A stretch of DNA of 64,000 nt from Ailurus styani (GCA_002007465.1 LNAC01000032.1:8610519-8674518), one strand, 5' to 3'; counted from the stretch's first letter, positions 10,883-22,189 are shown. The notes: generated from the letters alone by a model not told the origin. Numbers and translations are program-made.

Positions 10883-10939
10883 AGAAACTTAATATATAAC
10901 CAATAGATGGTTCAGATTTTGTAACTAGCGGTCAAAACT
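10883..10939. repeat. Right copy of the 57-bp direct repeat
   Basis: It starts directly after the A-rich end of the L1 fragment and mirrors 10539-10595. If it is a target duplication it is much longer than the usual 7-20 bp. Confidence 0.85.
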
Positions 10940-11232
10940 CTGACAGGACTGTATTTAATATGCTCCTTAATTTATCATAAAAAACCGGGAAATACTGAGT
11001 CACTCAAATTGTGGGCATTCAAACTGCTATAGAATTTTATAGGTCTACATAGTCAAAAAGAATTTTTTTCAATAGTAATTGTCCTTTCCTTTGAATCTAT
11101 AGCTTTATTGATGTAATTATATCTGCATATATTTACTCTGAAATAATACGATATGCCCTTAATGTCTCATCATAAATATGCCTTTATGTCTCTGTTTAAA
11201 ATTCTGAACCTAAATAGAATTGACCCATGACT

Positions 11233-11426
11233 GGGGCTCCTGGGTGGCTCAGTCGTTAAGCGTCTGCCTTCGACTCGGGTCATGATCCCAGGGTCTTGGG
11301 ATTGAGCCCCGCATTGGGCTCCCTGCTCCACGGGAAACCTGCTTCTCCCTCTCCCCCTGCTTGTGTTCCCTCTCTCGCTGTCTCTCTCTCTGTGAAGTAA
11401 ATAAATAAAATCTTAAAAAAAAAAAA
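11233..11426 (+). mobile_element. Carnivore SINE
   Basis: GGGGCTCCTGGGTGGCTCAG head, TCGTTAAGCGTCTGCC, GATCCCAGGGTCTTGGGATT, and an AATAAATAAAATCTT tail. A near-perfect target duplication, AGAATTGACCCATGACT with one C lost in the right copy, flanks it at 11217-11232 and 11427-11442. The TCGTTAAGC head marks a somewhat older subfamily than the GGGTTAAAGCC copies. Confidence 0.95.
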
Positions 11427-11442
11427 AGAATTGACCATGACT

Positions 11443-11984
11443 AAAAACTATATTTCATAGTAAGGAAAAGAAAAATAAAACAAATAATTATATTATCATA
11501 ATTATATCTTATAATATATACATAAAATATATTGTTGTAAATACGTTATTGATAAGCTATAATATATCAATAATGGAAAATATATTCACAACAAAAATAG
11601 CTTAAACTGAGAGTTTGCAAGCTTCAGTGCATGAGTGAAGCATTGAAGGATGGGAAAACTCCAGTCTTATTATTTGCTTTAAGAGATTCTTGCATTTTAG
11701 AAGTCCCATGCTATTTTTGTATGCTATTATTATGTGGATGGCCACATAATAAGCAAAATGACCTTGCTCCAAAGTCTAGACCTTTCCTTTTGTATATCCA
11801 TTAGTACCAAACAAAAGAATGAGCTGTCAGAGAGCTGAACAATTTATGGAATCTAGGTGTACCATATTAAGGGATACAAATAAATCACAACAAAACTGTT
11901 TTCAGGAAACTGTATAAATTCGTATACATACATACAGACCCATAGTTATAGTTATGTTTAAGTCATAATGTAAATTCATTGTGT
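11443..11984. other. Unassigned AT-rich DNA
   Basis: No recognisable repeat or gene. There are dense AT runs between 11480 and 11580. Confidence 0.5.
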
Positions 11985-12152
11985 AATGGCCCAGAGTATA
12001 AGCCTTGTGACTAAATAGAAATCCTTGCTTATGGTCAGATTACTTAACCTCTAAGCCATTGTTTCTCACTTGTGCAAATGGTAAAAGACTTCATAGTTGT
12101 AAACACTTAAAAACATGCTTGCACATAGTAAATATTCATAAATATTAGTCAA
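11985..12152 (+). mobile_element. MIR SINE fragment
   Basis: Landmarks in order: ATTACTTAACCTCTAAGCC, TTTCTCACTTGTGCAAATGG, ACATGCTTGCACATAGTAAA and TATTCATAAATATT. This matches the core and 3' part of MIR in sense. Confidence 0.75.
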
Positions 12153-12565
12153 CACCATTAGAAATTAACTGTGATATTAAGTGGGTTAACACATGTAATA
12201 CGATTAGAACAGATGGAAACACAGTCAATGTTTTTGTTGTCTTTGTATCATTTGTGCTGGACTTTCTCAGTGGATGGAGTGCCCATGCCCTTTCACTTCC
12301 TCCAGCATTCTGAAGAAATGGACATTATTTGCAAATGAAGATTCTTCTACACCTAATGTGATCCTGAAGATGGTGTTTTGAAGAATATTTTCATATGTGC
12401 ACTATCATATTCGACCATGAAATATCTTCTGGGAAAATGGAGAAGATACATCTAGAGATATGTAGATATATCTTCCCCATTATATATATTTATATATATA
12501 TATCAGCAAAAAAGTGTTCATGGACCACCTGTTGAGTAGAGGCATCCCAAGACACAGTATCTTTT

Positions 12566-12765
12566 TTTTTTTTTTTAAGATTTTATTTATTTATTTGACA
12601 CAGAGATAGAGATCACAAGTAGGCAGAGAGGCAGGCAGAGAGAGAGAGGGGAAAGCAGGCTTTCCGCTGAGCGGAGAGCCCGATGTGGGCCTTGATCTCA
12701 GGACCCTGAGATCATGACCTGAGCCGAAGGCAGAGGCTTTAACCCACTGAGCCACCCAGGCGCCT
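12566..12765 (-). mobile_element. Carnivore SINE, young subfamily, antisense
   Basis: Minus-strand reading gives GGCGCCTGGGTGGCTCAGTG, GGTTAAAGCCTCTGCCTTCG and an AAATAAATAAAATCTTAAAA tail. A perfect 15-bp target duplication, GACACAGTATCTTTT, lies at 12551-12565 and 12766-12780. Confidence 0.95.
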
Positions 12766-12780
12766 GACACAGTATCTTTT

Positions 12781-14184
12781 AATAGGTTCTAAAATTAGGT
12801 TAAGGGTACAAGATGTTAATATATAAATATTATGCAATATTGTTAAAACTTCAGACTTCACATAGGACCTTAATTAGGACAGCAGTTATACAAGTGTATT
12901 ACTGAAGATTCATTCTTTGGTGTTAGGTCCCAACTTTTATTGCTGTCAAGCAAAATTGATTTTTGTAGCACTGGAAAATAAAGCTCTGTGGTTCTGACTT
13001 CTAAGGAATTATAAGACTCATAACTCATAATTACTTATGATTGCTACTTAATTTCTATCTTTTATATAGTGGGATGGTTGGGAGGAGGATATTGCACTGG
13101 CTTGCCACACTGAGCATGGATTCAGTACTTACATTGGATTTCAGAACTGGTTGTTGCTCCTAATCAAAGCAGCCTGCTTTGTATCTTAAGATCATCAGGA
13201 AAGTCTTTGTTAACTGCCAGATGGTATGTTGACCTAAGGAAATGAGCCTTTAGCTACTGGAACTCCACTGTGCCAAGTATAACATTCCTAAATGAATATG
13301 GAAGGAGAGATCATTGTTTATGGTCCACCTATTCACCCAAAAGAGTTGCTGAGTTCTGGCATTCCAGTAGGAATGAGGATGGAGAAATGACAAAAGACTC
13401 AGGAGACCACTTAAAAGTATGTTTCCCTAATTAATTAGGCAATAAAGATTTTCCAGGAAACTGGACTTCCTTAGATTGAGGAGTTCCTTAATACTGCTGA
13501 TCTAAGATATTGCAAAAATATGTGCTTGGCTCTTTATTTTGAGATGCATCCCAACCATCTCACCACCCTCACCACTTCCACCCCTACCCTTATCATGGTC
13601 ATCTCTCCTGAACCACTTGAGACAATATCCTACCCACTCCCTCTGCTCAGTCTTTTCTACACACACAGAACAGATGAATTATTTGAAAATGCTAGTGAAA
13701 TTGACTGTAGGGAACATTCTTATGATGGAGTCTGGCATAAGTGTGAAGGAGATAGATGCACACATTCCAAAGTGAAGCTAAGGTGCTTTTGTGGAAGTCC
13801 ATGTACTTCATGGAGTCCAATGGGATAGTTCCAGAAAAGCTCTAATTCCAACATGGACATTTTTTAGTGTTTTTCTCCCTTGACTCTAAGATAAATACAA
13901 AAGAAAGAAAGTATTATATGGATAGAGGGTTTGAACAATGTGTGTTTCAGGAAAGCGAGTGAAAATAAAATAATTTTCATCTCATTCTAAGCATTTGGTA
14001 GACCTTTAAAAGTGTGCCAAATTAATAAGGATAATTTGATTAGTTGATGTATCTTTTGTATATATAACAGGCAAATTGATTTACCATAAAATTTAATAGG
14101 GAAAAAATTAAAGAATTTTAATTCTTATTTATTTGTAATACATGGTGCCTGGTGTGATAAAAAGGAAGGCATGGTATGACTTCA
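12781..14184. other. Unassigned DNA
   Basis: No repeat or exon was recognised. The open frames at 13520-13828 (102 codons) and 13539-13775 overlap in different frames, which argues against either being coding, and neither shows a known motif. Confidence 0.5.
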
Positions 14185-14200
14185 TAAAGAGTGATTAAAA

Positions 14201-14388
14201 ACTGGGATGCCTGGGGGCACCTGGGTGGCTCAGTCGTTTAAGCCGCTGACTTCAGCTCAGGTCATGATCCCAGGGTCCTGGGATTGAGTCCCGCATCGGG
14301 CTCCTTGCTCAGCGGGGAGCCTGCTTCTCTCTCTGCCTCTGCCTGCCACTTTTCCTCTCTCTCCAACAAATAAATAAATAAAATATTT
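14201..14388 (+). mobile_element. Carnivore SINE with doubled 5' head
   Basis: After a perfect 16-bp target duplication (TAAAGAGTGATTAAAA, 14185-14200 and 14389-14404) the insert begins ACTGGGATGCCTGG and then restarts as GGGCACCTGGGTGGCTCAG. The first 12 bases thus look like a second, partial SINE start. The rest is a normal body with an AATAAATAAATAAAAT tail. Confidence 0.93.
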
Positions 14389-14752
14389 TAAAGAGTGATT
14401 AAAACCTATCTGTCAGAGTTAGTATCAGAGAAGTGATGACAGAAATCACACTATGTAATTCCTTCAAACTTCCCATGAAATATTGTCATATTTATACTCC
14501 ACTGGAAGAGAAAAAAATTAGTTCCCTTGGGTAAGAAATAAAAAATAAGGGCTACAATACATATATATACATATATATATGTTATTTTGAAAAGAGAAAA
14601 GTTAAGTGACAGCAAGCAATGTAATATATTTTATATTCCAATTAGTATAGGCTTTTATTATATTAGGATAAAGTCCTTATTTTCATCCTGAATGACAATC
14701 ATTTATCATCAAAAGTTATATCTGTATCCTTTTATTAAAAATTTTGAATTTC

Positions 14753-14950
14753 GGGCGCCTGGGTGGCTCAGTGGGTTAAAGCCTCTGCTTTCGGCCCAGG
14801 TCATGATCTCAGGGTCCTGGGATCGAGGCCCGCATCGGGCTCTCTGCTCAGCAGGGAGCCTGCTTCCCCCTCTCTCTCTGCCTGCCTCTCTGCCTCCTTG
14901 TGATCTCTCTCCCACTGTGAAATAAATAAATAAAATCTTTTAAAAAAAAA
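14753..14950 (+). mobile_element. Carnivore SINE, young subfamily
   Basis: GGGCGCCTGGGTGGCTCAGT head, GGGTTAAAGCCTCTGCTTTC, GATCGAGGCCCGCATCGGG and a long A tail. TTTGAATTTC occurs at both ends as the target duplication. It lies 364 bp from another SINE in the same orientation. Confidence 0.95.
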
Positions 14951-15094
14951 AAAAAATTTGAATTTCTATTCTTACATTTATTTCTTAAACTCCATTCCTG
15001 ACTAACTTCTTGTCAACATGACATAAGACAATACTGACATTGTGCTCTTTAAACAAAACTAGGACAATAAATGATATTAATGACTATTCACTGG

Positions 15095-15290
15095 GGCTCT
15101 GGTTAATGACAGGCACTATGTTGTGTACTTTGCACATTTAATCATCCCAAATCTTGCAAGGTAGATAGTTCTATCTATTTCATCAATGCAAAGCTTGAGG
15201 TTTGGAGAGAACAAATCTAGGAAAGAGATAGTCAAGCTGAGAATTAAATAAAAATCTCTGTGATTCCAAAGCAAGTATTTTTTACTCTAA
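15095..15290 (-). mobile_element. MIR SINE fragment, antisense
   Basis: The plus strand shows the inverted MIR order: GACAGGCACTATGTTGTGTA, CATTTAATCATCCCAAATC, GCAAGGTAGATAGTTCTAT and GCTTGAGGTTTGGAGAG. It is the first of two antisense MIRs within 500 bp. Confidence 0.7.
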
Positions 15291-15399
15291 TACCGGTCAT
15301 TTCCTCAAACTATTATATGTAATTTTGGATAAAAAATATCCCACATATGCATGGAAACACATTGAGACATGGAGAATAGGCTAGGAGAAGAAACACATT

Positions 15400-15600
15400 A
15401 AGTAATTATTATGCACAAGTCTGTGTTTAATCCTTTCATTGTATTATTTCAAAATAGAGAGTTGAGGGTCCTATCCCATTTTACAGATTAGAAAACTGAA
15501 TTAAAAAGAGGATAAGTATAAAGAGGACTGAAGGGACTTTTCTGGAATTCACACTAAAACCTTCCTGGCTGTAAATGGCACATCATTTACACCACACTAA
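15400..15600 (-). mobile_element. MIR SINE fragment, antisense
   Basis: TATTATGCACAAGTCTGTG, TAATCCTTTCATTGTATTAT and CCCATTTTACAGATTAGAAA followed by ACTGAATTAAAAAGAGG match the inverted MIR core. It lies about 110 bp beyond the previous MIR and keeps the same orientation. Confidence 0.7.
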
Positions 15601-17171
15601 AGCTGGTAGAAGTGTTGAATAACAAATATGCCTAGAAAAGGGTATGTATCCTTTTTATTGAATTAAAGCTACCTTTGTTCTGGCTCACAGAGAAGTGGTC
15701 AGGTTGAAAAATACAAATGAAATTCTACTCCTTAGTAATTACTTTTCTGTTTTTCTCTATAATCCCTGATTCAGTCTTCACTGAACATTTCTCCTGATTT
15801 TATGGCTATTCTTGAATATGTTTCCAACTCAAGTCATTTAAAAATATGAATTTAACAAAAAAATTATTTTCCCTAATTATTTGGCCTAATGTAATTTAGA
15901 CTTACATTGAAATTTTAACACCAAATGTATAAAAGATACACTGATAGAGAAGAATGAAGAAGAAATTTAAGTTGAAATGAAAAGGAGACTATAAATCTTT
16001 ATGCATGTTGAAAGCATTTCTAGATTTGAAAACAACTTTCTTAAGGCACTTCTCTTTTCCCCCTTTCAAATAGAAATGTGCAGTTAACATAAGCTACACA
16101 GATTCAAAATTGTAGCCATTTTAACTGAGCATTTTCAGAGTAGTTGAAAAGCCTTATTACATAATCATGTCACAGGAAGCCCTTTGTCCCAGAATAATCC
16201 TTTTGCATGGGAGGGCAGAATTTAGGTTGCTGTGGGAATATTCACACTGCAATTTCTGTCTGGGATTAAGGTCAGATAATAAACCTTCTGCAAACATAGC
16301 ATTCAGGTTGAAGTAGCTTAGAAGCAGAAGTGAATTAGAACTAGCCTCTAAACGTGTATCTTCTGGACAAAAAAAATAAGACTGCCATGGCCTTAGTGGC
16401 CCTGGTTTTGTCTGGGATCCACACAGACTCAGTTCATCCCTTCCATACTGTCATTCCCTTCGACCAAGCCCTGCAAGGCTTACTCTCAAGAGAGATTAGT
16501 GCAGAGAAAAACAATCAAGACTTCCCAAAAGACTATTTCATGATTCCTGCAGGTTTCATGAGGTGGGTGAGACCATTTTTTTCTGTTGCATGGCGAAATA
16601 AACAGCCATTCTTGCATGATCAGATTGTACATCCTCTCTGGTTGGAAAGGCTCTTTGTAAAACGAATTTAAGATTAGAAGATTGTGAGTTGAGTGCCACA
16701 TCACTGTAAAAGTAATTACATTACTACTGAAAAGATGATGGCAGTCTACAATATTATTTTTAATACTTCTAGTGTTTCATAGATAACTTACATTTAATTT
16801 GGAAACAAAATAGAGACTATAGGATCAGAGACTACTAACTTGTTAATGGAATGTTGATGAGGTCTTCTGCATAAAAATTTGGACATTAAATAACTGTTCT
16901 AACTCTTAAAAGATCCTATTGAAAGAGTCTTTTCTGTCTGAAGACAAGGTGACTTTCCTGGGGGAATATTTGTCATTACAAGGGAAATGAAGGTAGAATT
17001 GGCCTTGACTTCTTTTTATCTACAACCCCTAATTGCTAAGAGTGTCCTACAGGGAAATAGTCTTTTCAGGTGGTGAAGACCTAGCTTAGGCAACTGAATT
17101 TCAGGAGCTACCATTTACCATCATTCTTTTATTCGAATGTGAATTATATCTAACCTAAAATATTTCACTGT
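15601..17171. other. Unassigned DNA
   Basis: No repeat was recognised. The 105-codon frame at 16354-16671 begins in an A-rich run, shows no known domain and overlaps an antisense frame of similar size, so I do not call it a gene. Confidence 0.45.
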
Positions 17172-17182
17172 TGAATGCTTTA

Positions 17183-18709
17183 CATTTTTATTTTTTTAAT
17201 TTTAATTCCAATATAGTTAACATACAGTGCTATATTAGTTTCAGGTGTACAATTCAGGTGTGCAATTCAATAATTCTTTGCATTACTCACTGCTTATCAT
17301 GATAAGTGTACTCTTAATCCCCATCATCTATTTCAATTCATCTCTCCATCCGCCTCCCCTCAGTTTGTTCTCTAGAATTAAGCATCTGTTTCTTGGTTTT
17401 TCGTTCTCTCTCTTTCTTTTTTTCCTTTGCTCATTTTTTGTTCGTTTGTTTCTTAAATTCTACATAAGAGTTAAATCATATGACATTTGTATTTCTCTAA
17501 CTTATTTCACTTAGCATTATACTCTCTAGCTCTAACCATGTTGTTGCAAATGGCAAGATTTCATTTGCTTTTATGGCTGAATAATATTCCATTGTGTATA
17601 CATACCACATCTTATCCATGCATCTATTGATGGACATTTGGGCTGCTTCCATAATTTGGCTATTGTAAATAATGCTGCTATAAACATAAGAGTGCGTGTA
17701 TCCCTTTGAATTAGTGTTTTTGTATTTTGGGGGTAAATACCCAGTAGTGTGATTACTGGGTCACAGGGTAGTCCTATTTTTATCGTTTTAAGGAATATCC
17801 ACATTGTTTTCCAGAGTGGCTCCACTTCTTTGTATTCCCATCAACATTGCACAAACGTTCCTATTTCCCCACATCCTCGCCAACACTTGTTTCTTATGTT
17901 TTTGGTTTTAGCCATCTGACACGTGTGAGATGATATTTCATTGTAGTTTTGATTTGTACTCCCTTGATGATGAGTGATGTTTAGCATCTTTTCATGTGTC
18001 TGTTGGCCACCTGGATATGTTCTTTGGAGTAATGTCTATTCATGTCTTCTGCCCATTTTTAAAATGGATTATTTGTTTTTTGAGTGTTGAGTTATATAAA
18101 TTCTTTATATATATTTTGGATACTAACACTTTATCAGATATGCCATTTGCAAATATCTTCTCATTCTATAGGTTGTTTTTTAGTTTTGTTGATTATTTCC
18201 TTCACTGTGCAGAAGCCTTTTATTTTGATCAAGTCCCAATTATTTATTTTTGCTTTTATTTCCCTTGGCTCAGGATACATATCTAGAAAAATGCTGCTAC
18301 AGCCAATGGCAGAGAAATTAACTGCCTGTGCTCTTCTAGGATTTTTATGGTTTCAGGTCTCACATTTAGGTCTAATCCATTTTGAATTTATTCTTGTCTA
18401 TGGTGAAAGAAAGTGGTCATTTCATTCTTCTACAAGTAGGTGGCCAGTCTTCCCAGCACCATTGTTGAAGAGTCTTTTTTCTCATTGTATATTCTTTCCT
18501 CCTTTGTTGAAGATTAATCAAAGAATAATTGTGGGTTATTTCTGGGTTTTCTAAACTTAACCAAAAAGAAGAAAGACCTGTACTCTGAAAACTATAAAAC
18601 ATTGATGAAAGAAATTGAAGATGACACTAAGAAATGGAATGACATTCCATGCTCATAGATTGGAAGAACAAATATTGCTAAAATGTCTATACTACTGAAA
18701 GCAATTTAC
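17183..18709 (-). mobile_element. Carnivore L1 with 5' inversion (twin priming)
   Basis: From 17183 to about 18555 the plus strand is antisense L1: 3' UTR, then the ORF2 C-terminal part. On the minus strand it reads FIAALFTIAKLWKQPKCPS and, near the inner end, NPEITHNYSLINLQ. From about 18556 to 18709 the orientation flips and the plus strand reads an earlier ORF2 segment, KDLYSENYKTLMKEIEDD then WIGRTNIAKMSILLKAI. An 11-bp target duplication, TGAATGCTTTA, brackets the whole (17172-17182 and 18710-18720). So this is one insertion event with an inverted 5' piece and loss of the ORF2 sequence between. It is nonfunctional. Confidence 0.9.
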
Positions 18710-18720
18710 TGAATGCTTTA

Positions 18721-20440
18721 GTTTTGCAAAGTTTTCATTTTGGATTTGCTTATAAAATTGTTATCCTCCATATCGTTTTGGATTTTAATTCTGACTGTAA
18801 GTTTAATGATATTTCTATTTGTGTCATCATTCAAAGAACTCTAAAAAGTTTATGAATAGAACTTGATCTGTATTTCTCTTGTTTCCAATAAACTTACACA
18901 CACAAGGTCATTGTGACTTACCTCAGAGCAGAAGATAGAAAATGATCTGATTATACTCCAAACTGACTTCTATCCAAATGCCATAAGTTCTGACACTGAT
19001 TAATCACATTAAAGTTTGGGTGTGGGGGTGCTCTTTATCATCATACCAGTTTTTTGAAAAGTTTTACTTAGGCATTCTTTTGTCCTTAAATAATATTTTA
19101 CATTCTACTTTTAGAATTCAACTATAAGAGAATAGGAAAGACAATTACTTCTTAAGGTAATACAAAATGAAAGAGAACTTTTAGCAAAGTTGATGAGTGT
19201 AAGAATTTGCGGGTGACAGCATTTTTTTCTTTTTTATAGTTGTTACATTTTGAGTCCTCTGTCTGTTTCTAATTTCTTATGCTTCCCATTCATATCCTAG
19301 GACAAATATCCAAAGTTAGATGATTTCTACCAATAAGCAAAGCAAACTTCCAGAATCCCAGATTAATCACTGGTTTTCTCGAGAGGCAGCTTTTCTGGGA
19401 TGAGATGATATCATCTAACTGGGAGGAAAGTAAAAAAGCTGCTTCTTCTCTCATTTACAAAGAGTGAGAAGTTTAGCTGTTCACAGACCAATGGCAAATG
19501 CAGCAATGTTTTCTCAAGTCTTCTGACCCTGAAAATAGTTATGCCTTCAATTTTTATTTTATTATTCTATTTGCATCTTGTTCCTGTGTAGAACACAGAT
19601 GATCAGTGTAAAATTACAAGCTCCCTTTCACACTTTCCTTCCAGATTTTTATTTTTAAGGCAATTATTATTTTTTTATTTCTTCCCCATTTTTACTATAA
19701 TGGAGAGAAATTTCTACATTTTCCTCATTGCTAGACAATAATCTGAGTTACAGGCCAATTTTGCAAGATCAATAACATCATCTTCATTCACAAATGAAGG
19801 GAGATTATTCTTAGCACACTATTAAACATTTAGCAATTAAAATTTCACAATAGAAAAGAAGATAACTGTTATGATAGAAAAATTCATTTGTGCATGATAC
19901 TACTCTGAACCTATTTGTACTGAGGAGCATTCTATTACGGTTTTTTCTTTGCTAAAGTTAGAGAGCTTTCAGTTATTTTTGAATGGGAAGCACAGGGGTT
20001 TTATTTTGTTGTTGTTTTTTAATTTTTTTTTCCCCTCCAACCCCTCACTACTGCTCTTTGAAGAGGATAATGTCTCATAAAGAAAATTAAGAGGGTGGTT
20101 GCTAGAACTGAATGATTCCCTTCTGTCAGCCCAGGGACAAGAATGGAGTTGAATTTAACCTTTAGTTTCCAAGGTCAGAGAAAGATTAGATAAATGGGAA
20201 ACAACCACTCCTCCCATATCCTGTTCATGGAATGTAGGAAATGACTAAAATAGGGACTAAAGGAAATTTACTGCTCAAACATATCAAGGATTAGGTTCCG
20301 TAATACTTTAAAAAAAAAAAATCCCAAACACCATTGTAAGAAAGAATTCTATTTTCAAGGTGAATTATGTGATTCTGGAATTTCTGAAAAACAATTTTAT
20401 TTTCCAGTTTGTATTTGTCATTGAGTAAACATAGACCCAT
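18721..20440. other. Repeat-poor unassigned DNA
   Basis: About 1.7 kb without a recognisable mobile element or exon. It leads into the motif-rich segment near 20.5 kb and the CpG cluster near 21.2 kb. Confidence 0.45.
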
Positions 20441-20720
20441 ATTTATCCAATGGAAGCCTGTTATTTGGTTTTCTTAAGTAAAATTATTAAAATGCTGCTG
20501 ACTCATTCTCCTGGCTGCTGAGTAATTTACTGTTTGCAATCAATAAAAATATACCTCGCTCAACACTGTTTCTGAAACGTTATCAAAGATCAGTGTTGTT
20601 TTGGATTGTAAACTGAGGATGCATAGATGTGATTTGTGCCACTTTTCACATACCCAGCATGTTGCACACTATTAAACACACACGCCTGCTTTATTTTTGT
20701 TTAATGATGGTAGAGAAAGA
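20440..20720. promoter_or_regulatory. Candidate cis-regulatory segment with paired Maf/AP-1-like motifs
   Basis: TGCTGACTCA (20496-20505) and TGCTGAGTAA (20516-20525) both resemble Maf recognition or AP-1/NF-E2 sites. Their starts lie 20 bp apart, about two DNA turns. The first contains a full AP-1 core, TGACTCA. The surrounding sequence is free of recognisable repeats. Function is inference; only the motifs and spacing are seen. Confidence 0.3.
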
Positions 20721-21917
20721 GTAAAGTAAAACTTTCTTAAAATGTATACATCCATGAACTGGAAGCTTTTCATGCACATCCCTAAGCCCATGGGTCTATC
20801 ACAGGCACCTAAATTCCCTTAATCTCAAAGACAGGCTGAGCACATCTAGGCCACTAGGAAAACTGAAGGAGAACCTGCTTCTTTATTCATGACTTGCAAG
20901 CTGTTCTACGGATCAGGGGACTTGACCTTGCCTTTGCTTCAAGAACCTGGAGCTGGCAGTGGTCCCTCTTTCAGAATTTGTTTCCTTATGCCTGTCTATA
21001 AATAATCCTTGCACAGCAACCGAGGAAAATTTGATCCCAACCCCTACTTAAAAAAAGATCATGTACTGATTTTTATTATTTTTAGGATTCTCTATATTCC
21101 CCCTCCTCCTCTATTATCATCACTGCTCCTCTGTGAATCCGCCCCACATCCCCCCATTTTTATTTTCAGCGCCAGCCGGTCGGTGAGCAGTGCGTGAGGC
21201 AGCGGTGACAAGAACGACCGAGAAATCAGAATGGATACCAAAGTCAGGCTTGTTCTTGGTGACTTTTCATTTATTTTTAGACATGGAGAAAGTTGAGTAC
21301 AAAGTCCTTTCTAAAGGGTGGCAATCAAGTTAGAAGACGGGACTTTTATGTATGATTCCTTGATTTTATCACTCCGTAGTCCTGACACATAGAGGGGATG
21401 CCATTTCATGTGTGGTGTCACATCGGAGTTACTCATGCTAGCAAATGAAAATAAATGTGATGAGAATCCCCCGCCTGCCAGTCATGTCTCACACGGTTTA
21501 CAGAGGCGAGATGGGGGATCTGGTGATGGAAGTCATTCTACTAGGTGTGCAAGCGCCACAGGGGTGGACGGATAAGTGAGACATTTATGAAAGCCCGTGT
21601 TTTCTTGATTTAGTTCCAAGAATGCTGCTAAAGGTGGACATTGAGGAATAAATTTACCTTTGGTTGCAAGTGTAATGCAGGATCATGAAGCTGCTACGTG
21701 TTTTCCACCCACTCTCCCCACTACCAGTGCAGGGGTGAGGAGGACGAGCGGGGCCCACGGCAAGTCCTGGGATTGCTGCAGGGCCCCTCTCACAGTGATG
21801 GCAGGGCATACCTCTTTGGAGCAGGTGTAAAATTCAAACTGACACTACTCAGGAATTCAGACTTCACCACCTGTCTCTTTCGAGTCTCTCTCCATTATTC
21901 TCACCCCCATGCCCCAC
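20721..21917. other. Repeat-poor, locally CpG-containing DNA
   Basis: This stretch has no recognised repeat and more GC and CpG than most of the window. A TATAAATA element occurs at 20997-21004 and a CpG cluster at 21140-21223. No convincing open frame continues from either. An enhancer, alternative promoter or noncoding exon is possible but unproven. Confidence 0.35.
21140..21223 (+). promoter_or_regulatory. CpG cluster with splice-site-like boundaries
   Basis: Eight CpGs fall within 21140-21220, in a window that is otherwise CpG-poor outside SINEs. The cluster follows a pyrimidine-rich run ending TTTTATTTTCAG at 21169, a good acceptor, and 13 bases later meets GTGAGC at 21183, a good donor. 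This could be a tiny exon, a longer terminal or first exon, or chance. No strand-specific evidence is available. Confidence 0.25.
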
Positions 21918-22028
21918 GCCCCCTCTTCCCCAGCCCAGTGCCCCCTCTCCTGTCTCCTCCTTCATCCGCCTTCCCTCTCCCCTTCCCCGCCCTCCTCCTT
22001 CTCCTTCCCCCTCCTCCCTTCTACTCCA
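21918..22028. repeat. Pyrimidine-rich low-complexity tract
   Basis: C- and T-rich run with many CCCTCTCC and CTCCTTC units. Open frames across it on both strands are low-complexity artefacts. Confidence 0.85.
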
Positions 22029-22189
22029 GCGTTTTCTGACTGAGACCATGTTGTTCTATTCTGGACTGTAGTTCAGGAGTGGCGAAGGGGTAGAGCCTTT
22101 ATTTTAAGAATACTTTGTAGCCAGTAAGGAAACTTGGCAGAAATGAAGAAGACTCACTGAAGTTGCAAATTAAAAATGTATTCAAATTA

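Noticed and set aside
13520..13828. 102-codon frame
   Set aside because: A second frame overlaps it over most of its length, and there is no recognisable domain or splice context.
14692..14925. Repeated similar peptide (PGWLSGLKPLLSAQVMISGSW-type, also near 25932, 48054, 51998 and 57291)
   Set aside because: The similarity between these frames is real but comes from the carnivore SINE read in one frame, not from a protein family.
16354..16671. 105-codon frame starting in an A-rich run
   Set aside because: No known domain, an overlapping antisense frame, and nothing supporting transcription.
17571..18602. Several frames of 61-156 codons
   Set aside because: These are L1 ORF2 remnants or their opposite-strand shadows within one 5'-inverted L1, not host genes.
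21698..22039. 113-codon frame ending in Pro/Ser/Leu-rich sequence
   Set aside because: The second half is the pyrimidine-rich tract, the opposite strand is also open, and no domain is visible.
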